Virus record (IMG/VR): IMGVR_UViG_3300027754_000045
Location: 89,851-153,850 of that record
From: a virus
DNA length: 64,000 bases
Reading direction: 5' to 3' (one strand)
Made by a program: the position numbers and the translations under genes. The notes beneath the pieces are model-generated. The model had not been told where the DNA came from. It did not search any database and worked only from the letters and a program-made list of their open reading frames with translations. Positions 1 through 8,876 of this stretch are shown here, piece after piece (positions within the stretch are counted from its first letter, which is position 1; the number at the start of each line of letters is the position of its first letter).

Positions 1-2508
1 GGAACGTCATTTACTATAACAGGTACTAATCTTACTGGTACTTCTAGCGTAACTGTTGGCGGTGTTGCAGCAACCAGCGTTGCTGTTGTTTCTGGGACTT
101 CTGTTACGGCTGTTACTCCAGCAGGAACAGCAGGCGTAAAGAGTGTTGTTCTTACTACTCCTGGAGGAACAGCCACTGCATCAAGTGCATTTACCTATAT
201 TGGCGTACCTACAATAACAACAATAAATCCTAGTACTGGTGTATTAGCTGGAGGAACACCATTTACTATAGGAGGAACTAATTTATTAAATACTTCTAGT
301 GTAACTGTTGGCGGTGTTGCGGCAACCAGCGTTACTATTGTTTCTAGTACTTCTGTTACCGCTGTTACTCCAGTAGGAACAGCAGGCGTAAAGAATATTG
401 TTCTTACTACTCCAGGAGGAACAGTAACATTCTCAAGTGCTTTTGAATACACAGATATTGCTGTATTCCCTACAATAACAATTATTGCTCCAATTTCTGG
501 AGTATTAGCAGGAGGAACAACCTTTGGCATAACAGGAACTAATTTATCAGATACTTCTAGCGTAACTATTGGTGGTGTTACCGCTACTAGCCTTACTAAT
601 GTTTCTAGTGTTTTTGTTACTGCACGTACTCCAGCAGGAGCAACAATAGGCTTAAAGAATATTGCTTTAACAACTCCTATAGGAACAGCAATATCAGCAA
701 ATGCATTCACGTATATTGGCCTACCTACAATAACAAGTATTGCTCCAACTTCTGGTGTATTAGCAGGAGGAACAACCTTTGGTATAACAGGAACTAATTT
801 ATCAAATACTTCTAGCGTAACTGTTGGTGGTGTTACGGCTACTAGTCTTACTAATGTTTCTGATACTTCTGTTACTGCACGTACTCCAGCAGGAGTAACA
901 ACAGGATTAAAGAATATCACTTTAATAACTCCAGGAGGAACAACTACTGCACCAAATGCATTTACGTATATTGGCCTACCTACAATAACAGAAATTACTC
1001 CAAATTCTGGTCCAGTAAGCACCGAAACAACTGTAAATATAGATGGCACTAATTTATCAGGTACTTCTAGTGTAACTGTTGGCGGTGTTGCGGCAACTAA
1101 TTTAAATATATTTAGCCCATTTAGCGTAGGGTGTGATTTTCCAGTAGGAACAATAGGTGCAAAGAATGTTGTTCTTACTACTCCAGGAGGAATAACTACT
1201 GCACTAAATGCATTCACGTATATTGGCGTACCTACAATAACAAGTATTTCTCCTACTTCTGGTGTAGTAGCAGGAGGAACAACTATTACTATAACAGGTA
1301 CTAATTTATCAGATACTACTATCGTAACTATTGATGGTGTTGAGGTAACTAGCTTTACTAATGTTTCTAGTACTTCTGTCACGGTTGTTACTCCAGCAGG
1401 AGCAACAATAGGCGCAAAAAATATTGTTCTTACTAATTTCGGAGGAACAGTTACTGCACCAAACGTATTTACGTATATTGGGCTACCTACAATAACAAGT
1501 ATTGCTCCAGCTTCTGGCGTATTAGCAGGAGGAACGACTTTAGGAATAACAGGAACTAATTTATCAGGTACTTCTAGCGTAACTGTTGGTGGTGTTACGG
1601 CTACTAGTCTTACTAATGTTTCTAGTGTTTTTGTTACTGCACGTACTCCAACAGGAGCAATAATAGGAGTAAAGAATATTGTTCTTACTACTCCAGGAGG
1701 AATAACTACTGCACTAAACGCATTTACCTATATTGGCGTACCTACAATAACAACAATAAATCCTAATACTGGTATATTAGCTGGAGGAACATCATTTACT
1801 ATAGCAGGAACTAATTTATCAAATACTTCTAGCGTAACTGTTGGCGGTGTTGCGGCAACGAACGTTACTACTCTTTCTGGGACTTCTGTTACTGCAGTTA
1901 CTCCAGCAGGATCAGCAGGCCTAAAGAATATTGTTCTTACTAATCCAGGAGGAACAGTTACTGCATCAAATGCTTTTGAATACACAGATATTACTATAAT
2001 ACCTACAATAACAAGTATTTCTCCAACTTCTGGCGTATTAGCAGGAGGAACAACTTTAGGCATAACAGGAACTAATTTATCAAATACTACTAGCGTAAAG
2101 GTTGATGGTGTTACCGCTACTAGTCTTACTAATGTTTCTAGTGTTTTTGTTACTGCAGTAACTCCAGCAGGAGCAACAATAGGCCTAAAGAATATTACTC
2201 TAAATACTACTCTTGGAGGAGTAACATCAGTAAATGCATTTACTTATATTGGCCTACCTACAATAACAAGTATTGCTCCAATTTCTGGCGTATTAACAGG
2301 AGGAACAACCTTTGGCATAACAGGAACTAATTTATCAGATACTTCTAGCGTAACTGTTGGTGGTGTTACTGCTACTAGCCTTACTAATGTTTCTAGTGTT
2401 TTTGTTACTGCAGTAACTCCAGCAGGAGCAACAACAGGCGCAAAGAATATTGTTCTTACTACTCCAGGAGGAATAACTACTGCACTAAACGCATTTACTT
2501 ATACGGAT
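1..2508 (+). repeat. About ten tandem IPT/TIG-encoding repeats of 252-258 bp
   Basis: Conserved blocks such as tatattggcctacctacaat recur with ends near 210, 468, 720, 975, 1227, 1482, 1737, 1998, 2253 and 2508. Similarity is high at DNA level as well as protein level, suggesting recent expansion or recombination between units. Long open frames on the opposite strand are by-products of this biased repeat composition. Confidence 0.85.
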
Positions 2509-5500
2509 TTTAATCTTGATTTTGCAAGAATACAAGTATTAGCAGATACTCGTATAAGTGATTTGTGGGTATTAGATACTACAAAAGCAAAACCTGTTGG
2601 TGTTGTTGCTGGGAAGTTTTATGCTCAAAGTGGCATTGATCGTTCTCAAGGAGGTTACACATCTGCTCCTAATGGAAGATTGACAAAATGGGCACAACCA
2701 TTATTTTATACTCCCAGATCTATGGCAGATGTTATTAAAGGAACAACTGCAATTTCTGGCTTATGTGCAAGCCTAACTTATAATAAATTTGGCATTTTAA
2801 AAAATTTAAATTATTTTTATGGTGGACAGACCTCTGGTAGTGAAGGATCGGTTAATATGTCACGCCTATTGAGACTCAAAGAAGGAATAACTGGAGGAAA
2901 AAATGTAATCAAAAGACCGTATTCTTTTAATGATATTAAAACTTTTGGTTTAAGTGCAGGTCATACACTTTTTGGTAATATTAATAGTGATAAAACAGTA
3001 ACTGCTGTAGCAATAGCATACAATAATCCAAACTCTTGGTCTCTAAAAAGAAATATGTTACTAAGTAGTTTAAGTCAAATTGATGAATGGCAATCTTATA
3101 GAGTTTTAAATTATTTAACACCTCTTGCTATTTCCTGGAGATTTCAAAAAGAAATCAGACAAAATAGTATAGGATTTTCAAATAATGTTTCACAAATATC
3201 TGAATCAGAACTTAACGCAGTAAATACAGATACTCTAAATCATCTTAAAATATTATTAGACGAATATAAAGACCATTATCCGCTAGCAAGACCGAATAAC
3301 GGAGTGAATAATACTCTAGGTAGTAACCAAACTTGGCGTGGAGAGGCAACTAGTGGCTATCCTATGGGTCTGTGTGGTTCTTTTGGTGTTCGAACATCTC
3401 CATATCCGTTAGGAGCAACTCTTGATTTTATTCCTGCACTAGGAGTAAACGGAACAACCTTAGATACTTGGTCTCCTCAAGGATGGACAGCAGATACAGG
3501 AATGTATTTATTTGACGGTTGGGGTATGAGATATATTTTAGAAAATATGATATATTTGGACGGAGTAACATCAGTAATAGAACCAGTTACAACAACAACT
3601 CAACTTAAAGCAGATTCTTCGTGGAATAATATTCTTATAGAAGTAAAAAAATTAATGCTTAAAGAAATTTTTGATTATGTGATACACACAGAAGAAGGAA
3701 GAGCCTGGTATGCTAAAAGAAAGTATTGGCCAGACGGTTCAGAGCGAGACTCACTGATTTATGCAGACTCAAACCCAAATCGAATATGGACAGAACAAGC
3801 AACTGGTTTAACAGGAATTAAGTATTATTATAATCATTATTTTAATGGAACTGGTTATTGGTATCCAGAACCAGATAATAAAGGATATGTAGGAACCAAT
3901 CAAAATATTACTCCTATGGCATATCGTATGTTAGCCACAATGTATTTGTATCCTTATATGACACTAGACAAAGAAAGAACTGCTCTTTTATCTGCGTATA
4001 ATATGATGGCAGAAGAATGTGCTTCGGTGTTAGAACGATTTTTAATGGGAGTTACTTCTTCTCAAGAAAATAGTGCTGGATATTGGACGGAAGGTTGGGG
4101 ATATGCTGCACAATCTATGCCAGATTTTTTGAAAATATTAACCTCTATGAAAACTATGGGAGACAGGAGACTATGGGACAAAAAGTCAACTCCAGACTAT
4201 TTCAATAAAACAATACCAGGAATTTCTTATAGTTCTTGGACAAACAATACTTGGAAATGGATCGTTAGTAGAATAATGCCAAATAATTTAATTATTAATT
4301 CTGGATCATGCAATAGTTCTGGATGGGAAACTATAGGCAACTCTTATCAATTTACACCGTGGGGAGTGTATTTAACTGCTGTGAATGCAAGCGAAAGTCC
4401 TACTCCAGGAACCACGGGATCTGCAATTAGCGAACTTCATGATTGGTTTGATAATAACGCAGGATACGAAGAAGAAATTGAATATTTTTACAATGTTAGA
4501 AAATATCAAGAACGTAATACATATAACGAAAAAATTAACACTCCTTGGTTTTACTCTCCAGGGGACTGTATAGTTACTTGGAAGTCGGAACACGTAATAC
4601 CAAAATTTCAAAGTGATTGGACTTACGGAAATAATACAGAAAGACCTGATGGTAAACCAGGATACGTTGTTAATAATTTTAATAAACCTTTAATTTTTGG
4701 TCTTTGGGCTAAGGGCGTAGGAGTTAGTGACGAAAAAACTAATGTTGATTGCGGTCACATTTCTGCTTATTTGGGCGACGCTGCATTACTAATAGAGACT
4801 GGTGAACCTAGACAGTTACTGGAATTTGATAATGATAAAACAAATAACTATTTTTACGAAAGAGAAACTTTCAGGGTAAAAGGACATAATGTTATGCAAT
4901 TGGGAGAAAGACTTGATTACAAGAATCCCAAATATGCTCCTTGGACTGGAGTAACATTTACCGCAACTGGTGGTAGTGCATTTTTAAATGCAACTTCAAA
5001 TTATAATGTTAGACCATTAAAAATAAGTACTCCTCAACCATTGGGTGATAATCGACCTAATCCAAAAGATGGAGGTTTTCCAACATGGGCAGAAAGTGAT
5101 CCTGCCTGGGATAATGTATCTGACGGATTTTTATATCTTGCAGGAACAACACAAATAGCGAATACACGAGGAGGAGATACTGCACAATATTTGGCTCAAT
5201 CCAGTAATATTCTTGGTGGATCAGAAACTATAGACGGAAGAGCTGGTCAATACGTATTTGAGCCGTATCAATACCAAATAAAAACCTGCACAAGAGGTAT
5301 TACCTGGGAATATTCTGCTGGTGTTGCAAAAATTAGAATTCAGGATATTGTGGGAATAAGTGCATTCAACAACAATCCATCGTTCTGGTCAGCAACTGGT
5401 CCGTATGCAACAGGACCAGACACAAGAGTATATTATCGTTTTCATACTGGATATACTGGAGCAAACGATATAGCAGGAAATCCAAGTTCAACTAGTTGGC

Positions 5501-7344
5501 CATTCTTTACCACCACAGACGCAGGATTAACTTTCTTTTCAGTTTCTGGCACAAACAACAAGACTTGGCAAGCAGCGTGGACACAACCAATACCGTATAA
5601 TACAATGGCATATGATGGTGTTGTGAGCAGATTAGATTCTGTTGGTGTCACAATGACCTTTGTTGGAAGTCAGCCAATTAAATTAACAAAAGAATTATCA
5701 GTAAATCATTCTTTTAAATATTCTTCAGTAACTAAACCAGGAATAGGAATTACTGCTCCTAGTCGCCATTACGCAATTAATATTTTGTTAGGACTATCTG
5801 GTGGAGCGTTTCACGACGAGAAAAACCTTACTCTTAATACCACTATTGATGCGGCAGTTAAAAAGAGAGATAACTTTACTATATTATTTCAAGAGGACGT
5901 TACAGTACAACAAGAAAATAAATTTAATGCACTAGGAGCAAAGAAATATTACATAAACTCTAGAGGACTTTCTGCAGGTAGTTGGAATTTATCCCAATCA
6001 AACATAGATGCAGCTGTTGCATATTTAAAAGGAGATCTTAATGAACAAGGAAGTATGGTATTTGGTAGAGGCATAACTGCAACCAGTAAATCTTTTATAT
6101 TTTTAGATTTTGAATCAACGTATGATCCTATGACTAAATCAGGAGGACCTACTGTAGATGTCATGTTAGTTGATGGTCATACAGGACCAAATGGTTTTAC
6201 AGGACCAGACGATCTTAGTTTTGATCAAACTTTACTAGATGGTCGAATATTTGGTCAAACCTGTGCAAATAAATATTTTTATGAATGGATTGAAGGTGGA
6301 ACGTCAAATAACGGCACAACATTCCACGGATTACGACATTATTTTCCAGGATGCAGTTTTGGTAATTACGGACCACATTGGTGGTGGGGAAATAGCCAAT
6401 GGTTTGGAAAAACTGATGCACAAATTGACGCACAACTAGAAATAGCCGCAAATACTCTTGTGGCTGGTTGTTCTGCTGCTTTTAAGGCATTTGATATATT
6501 TTCTCCTAGTGTTTATTCTAATGTTAATACCAGAAAATTAACCAGATGGAATAATGCACAAAATGTAAGATTGTATAAAAAAATTAATACAATAATGGGT
6601 ACCAATAAACCAATTATGCCTTGGGTTACTCCAACGTATTGGCATAATGGTACTGGTACTCCTTATACCACAGGCAACGCACCAGATGGTTATACAGGTT
6701 TCGAAGCTCAATATACTCCACCATGGACAATACTTCTAGATACTGACATTGTTTATGAAAATGCAGAACCTCTGATAGCCGAAGGAGCCGATGGAGTAAT
6801 GATTTGGGGTAGTCCAGAATATAGAAGCATTCAAATACTTGGTCGTCCTGGTTGTTCGGATTGTAGTGAATTTTCGTTAATTGGTTTCGAGGGACGTACT
6901 GCGCAAGCTGTTGACGGAAAATATCAACAATGGCCATTAGATAAAGCAACAACTCCAGGTGCAAGTCCTACTGGAATAACATTAAACGAATGGTCTTTCT
7001 TTACAGGTCAACGCCAAGCAATTTCTGCTCACGAGAACTATATAAAAGGCAGAGATATGGGTGTTACTGGTAATCGTTGGTGGTGGAAAGAAATTTCAGG
7101 TTCTACAGCGTATACACCACCAGAATGGGGAAATTTAAACACCAATCTTCAATGGAATGATGCAAATATTACTACTGGTACTACTGGTGCAGAAATAATT
7201 ACAAGAACCTATAGAGATACTTTTTATAATATGGCAAAAGTAATTAAAGAATCATACGGAACAAAAGATCAATGGATCTCTGGAATGACTGGACCAATTA
7301 AAGGTCTTACTGGTAACAGAAGAGTTAATGGAGTACAACAATAA
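1..7344 (+). CDS. Giant tail/adhesin protein: IPT/TIG repeats, heparinase II/III-like and glycosidase-like regions (5' truncated)
   Basis: The frame is open from base 1 to the TAA at 7342-7344, so at least 2447 residues are present and the start lies outside the window. Visible residues 1 to about 836 are roughly ten Ig-like IPT/TIG repeats of 84-86 residues, each with a GTNL..TSSVTVGGV core and a TPGG...FTY end. Residues of about 860-1800 are Trp/Tyr/Gly rich and contain EGWGY, a GHISAYLGDAALLIETG segment and KGHNV, which recall heparinase II/III polysaccharide lyases. Residues of about 1980-2447 contain FLDFEST and GADGVMIWGS, resembling a TIM-barrel glycosidase of the hyaluronidase type. 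The likely role is a virion receptor-binding protein that cleaves surface polysaccharide. The IPT assignment is firm; both enzyme assignments are inference. A TTG at 2563 is internal, not the start. Confidence 0.8.
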   Translation, partial: GTSFTITGTNLTGTSSVTVGGVAATSVAVVSGTSVTAVTPAGTAGVKSVVLTTPGGTATASSAFTYIGVPTITTINPSTGVLAGGTPFTIGGTNLLNTSSVTVGGVAATSVTIVSSTSVTAVTPVGTAGVKNIVLTTPGGTVTFSSAFEYTDIAVFPTITIIAPISGVLAGGTTFGITGTNLSDTSSVTIGGVTATSLTNVSSVFVTARTPAGATIGLKNIALTTPIGTAISANAFTYIGLPTITSIAPTSGVLAGGTTFGITGTNLSNTSSVTVGGVTATSLTNVSDTSVTARTPAGVTTGLKNITLITPGGTTTAPNAFTYIGLPTITEITPNSGPVSTETTVNIDGTNLSGTSSVTVGGVAATNLNIFSPFSVGCDFPVGTIGAKNVVLTTPGGITTALNAFTYIGVPTITSISPTSGVVAGGTTITITGTNLSDTTIVTIDGVEVTSFTNVSSTSVTVVTPAGATIGAKNIVLTNFGGTVTAPNVFTYIGLPTITSIAPASGVLAGGTTLGITGTNLSGTSSVTVGGVTATSLTNVSSVFVTARTPTGAIIGVKNIVLTTPGGITTALNAFTYIGVPTITTINPNTGILAGGTSFTIAGTNLSNTSSVTVGGVAATNVTTLSGTSVTAVTPAGSAGLKNIVLTNPGGTVTASNAFEYTDITIIPTITSISPTSGVLAGGTTLGITGTNLSNTTSVKVDGVTATSLTNVSSVFVTAVTPAGATIGLKNITLNTTLGGVTSVNAFTYIGLPTITSIAPISGVLTGGTTFGITGTNLSDTSSVTVGGVTATSLTNVSSVFVTAVTPAGATTGAKNIVLTTPGGITTALNAFTYTDFNLDFARIQVLADTRISDLWVLDTTKAKPVGVVAGKFYAQSGIDRSQGGYTSAPNGRLTKWAQPLFYTPRSMADVIKGTTAISGLCASLTYNKFGILKNLNYFYGGQTSGSEGSVNMSRLLRLKEGITGGKNVIKRPYSFNDIKTFGLSAGHTLFGNINSDKTVTAVAIAYNNPNSWSLKRNMLLSSLSQIDEWQSYRVLNYLTPLAISWRFQKEIRQNSIGFSNNVSQISESELNAVNTDTLNHLKILLDEYKDHYPLARPNNGVNNTLGSNQTWRGEATSGYPMGLCGSFGVRTSPYPLGATLDFIPALGVNGTTLDTWSPQGWTADTGMYLFDGWGMRYILENMIYLDGVTSVIEPVTTTTQLKADSSWNNILIEVKKLMLKEIFDYVIHTEEGRAWYAKRKYWPDGSERDSLIYADSNPNRIWTEQATGLTGIKYYYNHYFNGTGYWYPEPDNKGYVGTNQNITPMAYRMLATMYLYPYMTLDKERTALLSAYNMMAEECASVLERFLMGVTSSQENSAGYWTEGWGYAAQSMPDFLKILTSMKTMGDRRLWDKKSTPDYFNKTIPGISYSSWTNNTWKWIVSRIMPNNLIINSGSCNSSGWETIGNSYQFTPWGVYLTAVNASESPTPGTTGSAISELHDWFDNNAGYEEEIEYFYNVRKYQERNTYNEKINTPWFYSPGDCIVTWKSEHVIPKFQSDWTYGNNTERPDGKPGYVVNNFNKPLIFGLWAKGVGVSDEKTNVDCGHISAYLGDAALLIETGEPRQLLEFDNDKTNNYFYERETFRVKGHNVMQLGERLDYKNPKYAPWTGVTFTATGGSAFLNATSNYNVRPLKISTPQPLGDNRPNPKDGGFPTWAESDPAWDNVSDGFLYLAGTTQIANTRGGDTAQYLAQSSNILGGSETIDGRAGQYVFEPYQYQIKTCTRGITWEYSAGVAKIRIQDIVGISAFNNNPSFWSATGPYATGPDTRVYYRFHTGYTGANDIAGNPSSTSWPFFTTTDAGLTFFSVSGTNNKTWQAAWTQPIPYNTMAYDGVVSRLDSVGVTMTFVGSQPIKLTKELSVNHSFKYSSVTKPGIGITAPSRHYAINILLGLSGGAFHDEKNLTLNTTIDAAVKKRDNFTILFQEDVTVQQENKFNALGAKKYYINSRGLSAGSWNLSQSNIDAAVAYLKGDLNEQGSMVFGRGITATSKSFIFLDFESTYDPMTKSGGPTVDVMLVDGHTGPNGFTGPDDLSFDQTLLDGRIFGQTCANKYFYEWIEGGTSNNGTTFHGLRHYFPGCSFGNYGPHWWWGNSQWFGKTDAQIDAQLEIAANTLVAGCSAAFKAFDIFSPSVYSNVNTRKLTRWNNAQNVRLYKKINTIMGTNKPIMPWVTPTYWHNGTGTPYTTGNAPDGYTGFEAQYTPPWTILLDTDIVYENAEPLIAEGADGVMIWGSPEYRSIQILGRPGCSDCSEFSLIGFEGRTAQAVDGKYQQWPLDKATTPGASPTGITLNEWSFFTGQRQAISAHENYIKGRDMGVTGNRWWWKEISGSTAYTPPEWGNLNTNLQWNDANITTGTTGAEIITRTYRDTFYNMAKVIKESYGTKDQWISGMTGPIKGLTGNRRVNGVQQ

Positions 7345-7345
7345 T

Positions 7346-7588
7346 ATGAAAGTTAAAATAAAAGAAAAATATGAAAATATATCATTTATTAATATAACTA
7401 ATGTATATAATTATTCTATACTAAAAATAACAGATAAATCTAAATATATTGTTTTAATTTCTGAAATAAAAGAACCTGTATTTTTTGAAGGAGAACCAGA
7501 GGCTAATTTTATTCCAGATATTCCAGGAGGACGAGAGGATACTGATAATGCATTTACAGACGCACCTTTTCCTGCAATATTATTATAA
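7346..7588 (+). CDS. Small hypothetical protein
   Basis: An 80-residue protein of unknown function, Lys- and Ile-rich at the N terminus and Asp/Pro-rich at the C terminus (PGGREDTDNAF). I chose the ATG one base after the stop of the giant tail gene; an in-frame ATG at 7328 would overlap that gene. No good ribosome-binding site precedes either, so translation is probably coupled to the upstream gene. Its place among fibre genes suggests a structural or fibre-associated role. No domain recognised. Confidence 0.6.
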   Translation: MKVKIKEKYENISFINITNVYNYSILKITDKSKYIVLISEIKEPVFFEGEPEANFIPDIPGGREDTDNAFTDAPFPAILL

Positions 7589-7591
7589 ATA
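7584..7591 (+). promoter_or_regulatory. T4-type late promoter octamer TATAAATA
   Basis: A perfect TATAAATA ends four bases before the ATG at 7596. T4 late transcription starts about 5-8 bases after this octamer, so the message would start at or next to the start codon. No Shine-Dalgarno sequence fits between. Confidence 0.6.
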
Positions 7592-7595
7592 TTAA

Positions 7596-8861
7596 ATGAA
7601 ACGTTTTTATAATTATTTTCAGTCTACTGAAACTCCTCCAGGATATGTGGAAGGACAGTATTCTTACGGATCTAGTTTTGTACTGAGTGAATCTTGGCAT
7701 GATTACGCTCAAGGATCCGAATTTACTCTAACAGACAATGATGTTCCTGATCGTGTTTATCGCCACGGAGTCGGTGTGGCTGCAGGACAGTTTCGTGACA
7801 GCAAAGGAAACGTGGTAGCGGTTACAGGAAACAGAAACGAATTACATAATTTGTTTCAGTATCGCCCTCAAGAACAAACCCAATACCCAGAACCACAAAC
7901 CAGAATAGAACGAGAGATTGTTCGAGAAACTGGTATTCCTGGACCCAAAGGAGAGAAGGGTGAAGACGGATGGGCTGGTCCCCAAGGAGAGCGAGGTCCT
8001 CGTGGAGATGATGGCCTTCAGGGTGTTCGGGGTCTACAGGGCATTCAGGGAGATCAGGGTCCTCAAGGGCTAGGCGGAGAACAGGGTGATATTGGTCCTC
8101 AAGGAATACAAGGCGACCAGGGTTCTCAAGGAATACAAGGACCACAGGGTGTTCAGGGAGATCAGGGTCCTCAGGGGCTGGGAGGAGAACAGGGTGCTAT
8201 TGGACCTCAAGGCGAACAGGGTACACAGGGAGAACGGGGTATTCCAGGCATTCAGGGCAAGGACGGCTCACAGGGCATTCAGGGGCTTCCTGGAGCCTCT
8301 GGCAAGGATGGTAAGGACGGCAAAACAGGTAAATCTGGACCTCGTGGAGCCCAAGGAACTCAAGGCAAGGCAGGTCCAAAAGGTGATCAGGGAGTAAAGG
8401 GAGATCAGGGTCCGATTGGTCCAGAAGGTGCTCAAGGAGCCATAGGAGAATCGCCAATATTAACTGCCCAGTATCCTTTGGTATTAGAGGATAATGAACT
8501 AACCTTTGATCCCAAGAAAATACAAGAATTTTTATCTGGTTTAATTAAGAGCAAAAGTGACGCTGATCGAGTCTCCCATAACATGGGACTGATGGCTAGT
8601 TCTGGTGGTGGTGCAGTCGGCATCTATAAGGATAAAGCCAGAATTATTAAATCAGTAAATGATATTAATTTTATTGGTAATAATATTGTGGTAACTCGCA
8701 AAGGCAAACAAGTTGATGTGAGTGTTACTGGAGGAGCAGCAGGAGGAGCATTCTACGAATCCGCTACTAGTCCTATAGCTACTTTAATAGACGGAGATCG
8801 TTGGTGGAATACTAATACAGGTAGACTATATACTTGGATTGGAATTTGGGTTGAAATTTAA
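7596..8861 (+). CDS. Collagen-like tail fibre protein
   Basis: 421 residues. Residues 1-112 form a non-repetitive head. Residues 113-284 are an uninterrupted Gly-X-Y run of about 57 triplets rich in GPQ, GDQ and GIQ, typical of phage collagen-like triple-helical stalks. Residues 285-421 form a globular tip that ends with a D-G-D-R-W-W-N-T-N-T-G pattern seen at the ends of other phage fibre proteins. It probably trimerises into a fibre. It lies between the giant tail protein and a second fibre, and a late octamer directly precedes its ATG. No ribosome-binding site is visible, so it may be read from a leaderless message. Confidence 0.85.
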   Translation: MKRFYNYFQSTETPPGYVEGQYSYGSSFVLSESWHDYAQGSEFTLTDNDVPDRVYRHGVGVAAGQFRDSKGNVVAVTGNRNELHNLFQYRPQEQTQYPEPQTRIEREIVRETGIPGPKGEKGEDGWAGPQGERGPRGDDGLQGVRGLQGIQGDQGPQGLGGEQGDIGPQGIQGDQGSQGIQGPQGVQGDQGPQGLGGEQGAIGPQGEQGTQGERGIPGIQGKDGSQGIQGLPGASGKDGKDGKTGKSGPRGAQGTQGKAGPKGDQGVKGDQGPIGPEGAQGAIGESPILTAQYPLVLEDNELTFDPKKIQEFLSGLIKSKSDADRVSHNMGLMASSGGGAVGIYKDKARIIKSVNDINFIGNNIVVTRKGKQVDVSVTGGAAGGAFYESATSPIATLIDGDRWWNTNTGRLYTWIGIWVEI

Positions 8862-8863
8862 CT

Positions 8864-8871
8864 TATAAATA
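8864..8871 (+). promoter_or_regulatory. T4-type late promoter octamer TATAAATA
   Basis: A perfect TATAAATA followed by CTGTA and the ATG at 8877. As at 7584, the predicted transcription start falls on the start codon. Confidence 0.6.
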
Positions 8872-8876
8872 CTGTA

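Noticed and set aside
195-2063. Long open frames on the minus strand across the left end
   Set aside because: They mirror the IPT/TIG repeats; the plus frame is continuous with the downstream gene and encodes a recognised domain, and the opposite frames have no start context.
7822-8457. Open frames on both strands within the collagen-like gene
   Set aside because: Gly-X-Y repeats use biased codons that leave other frames open; no ribosome-binding sites or recognisable proteins.
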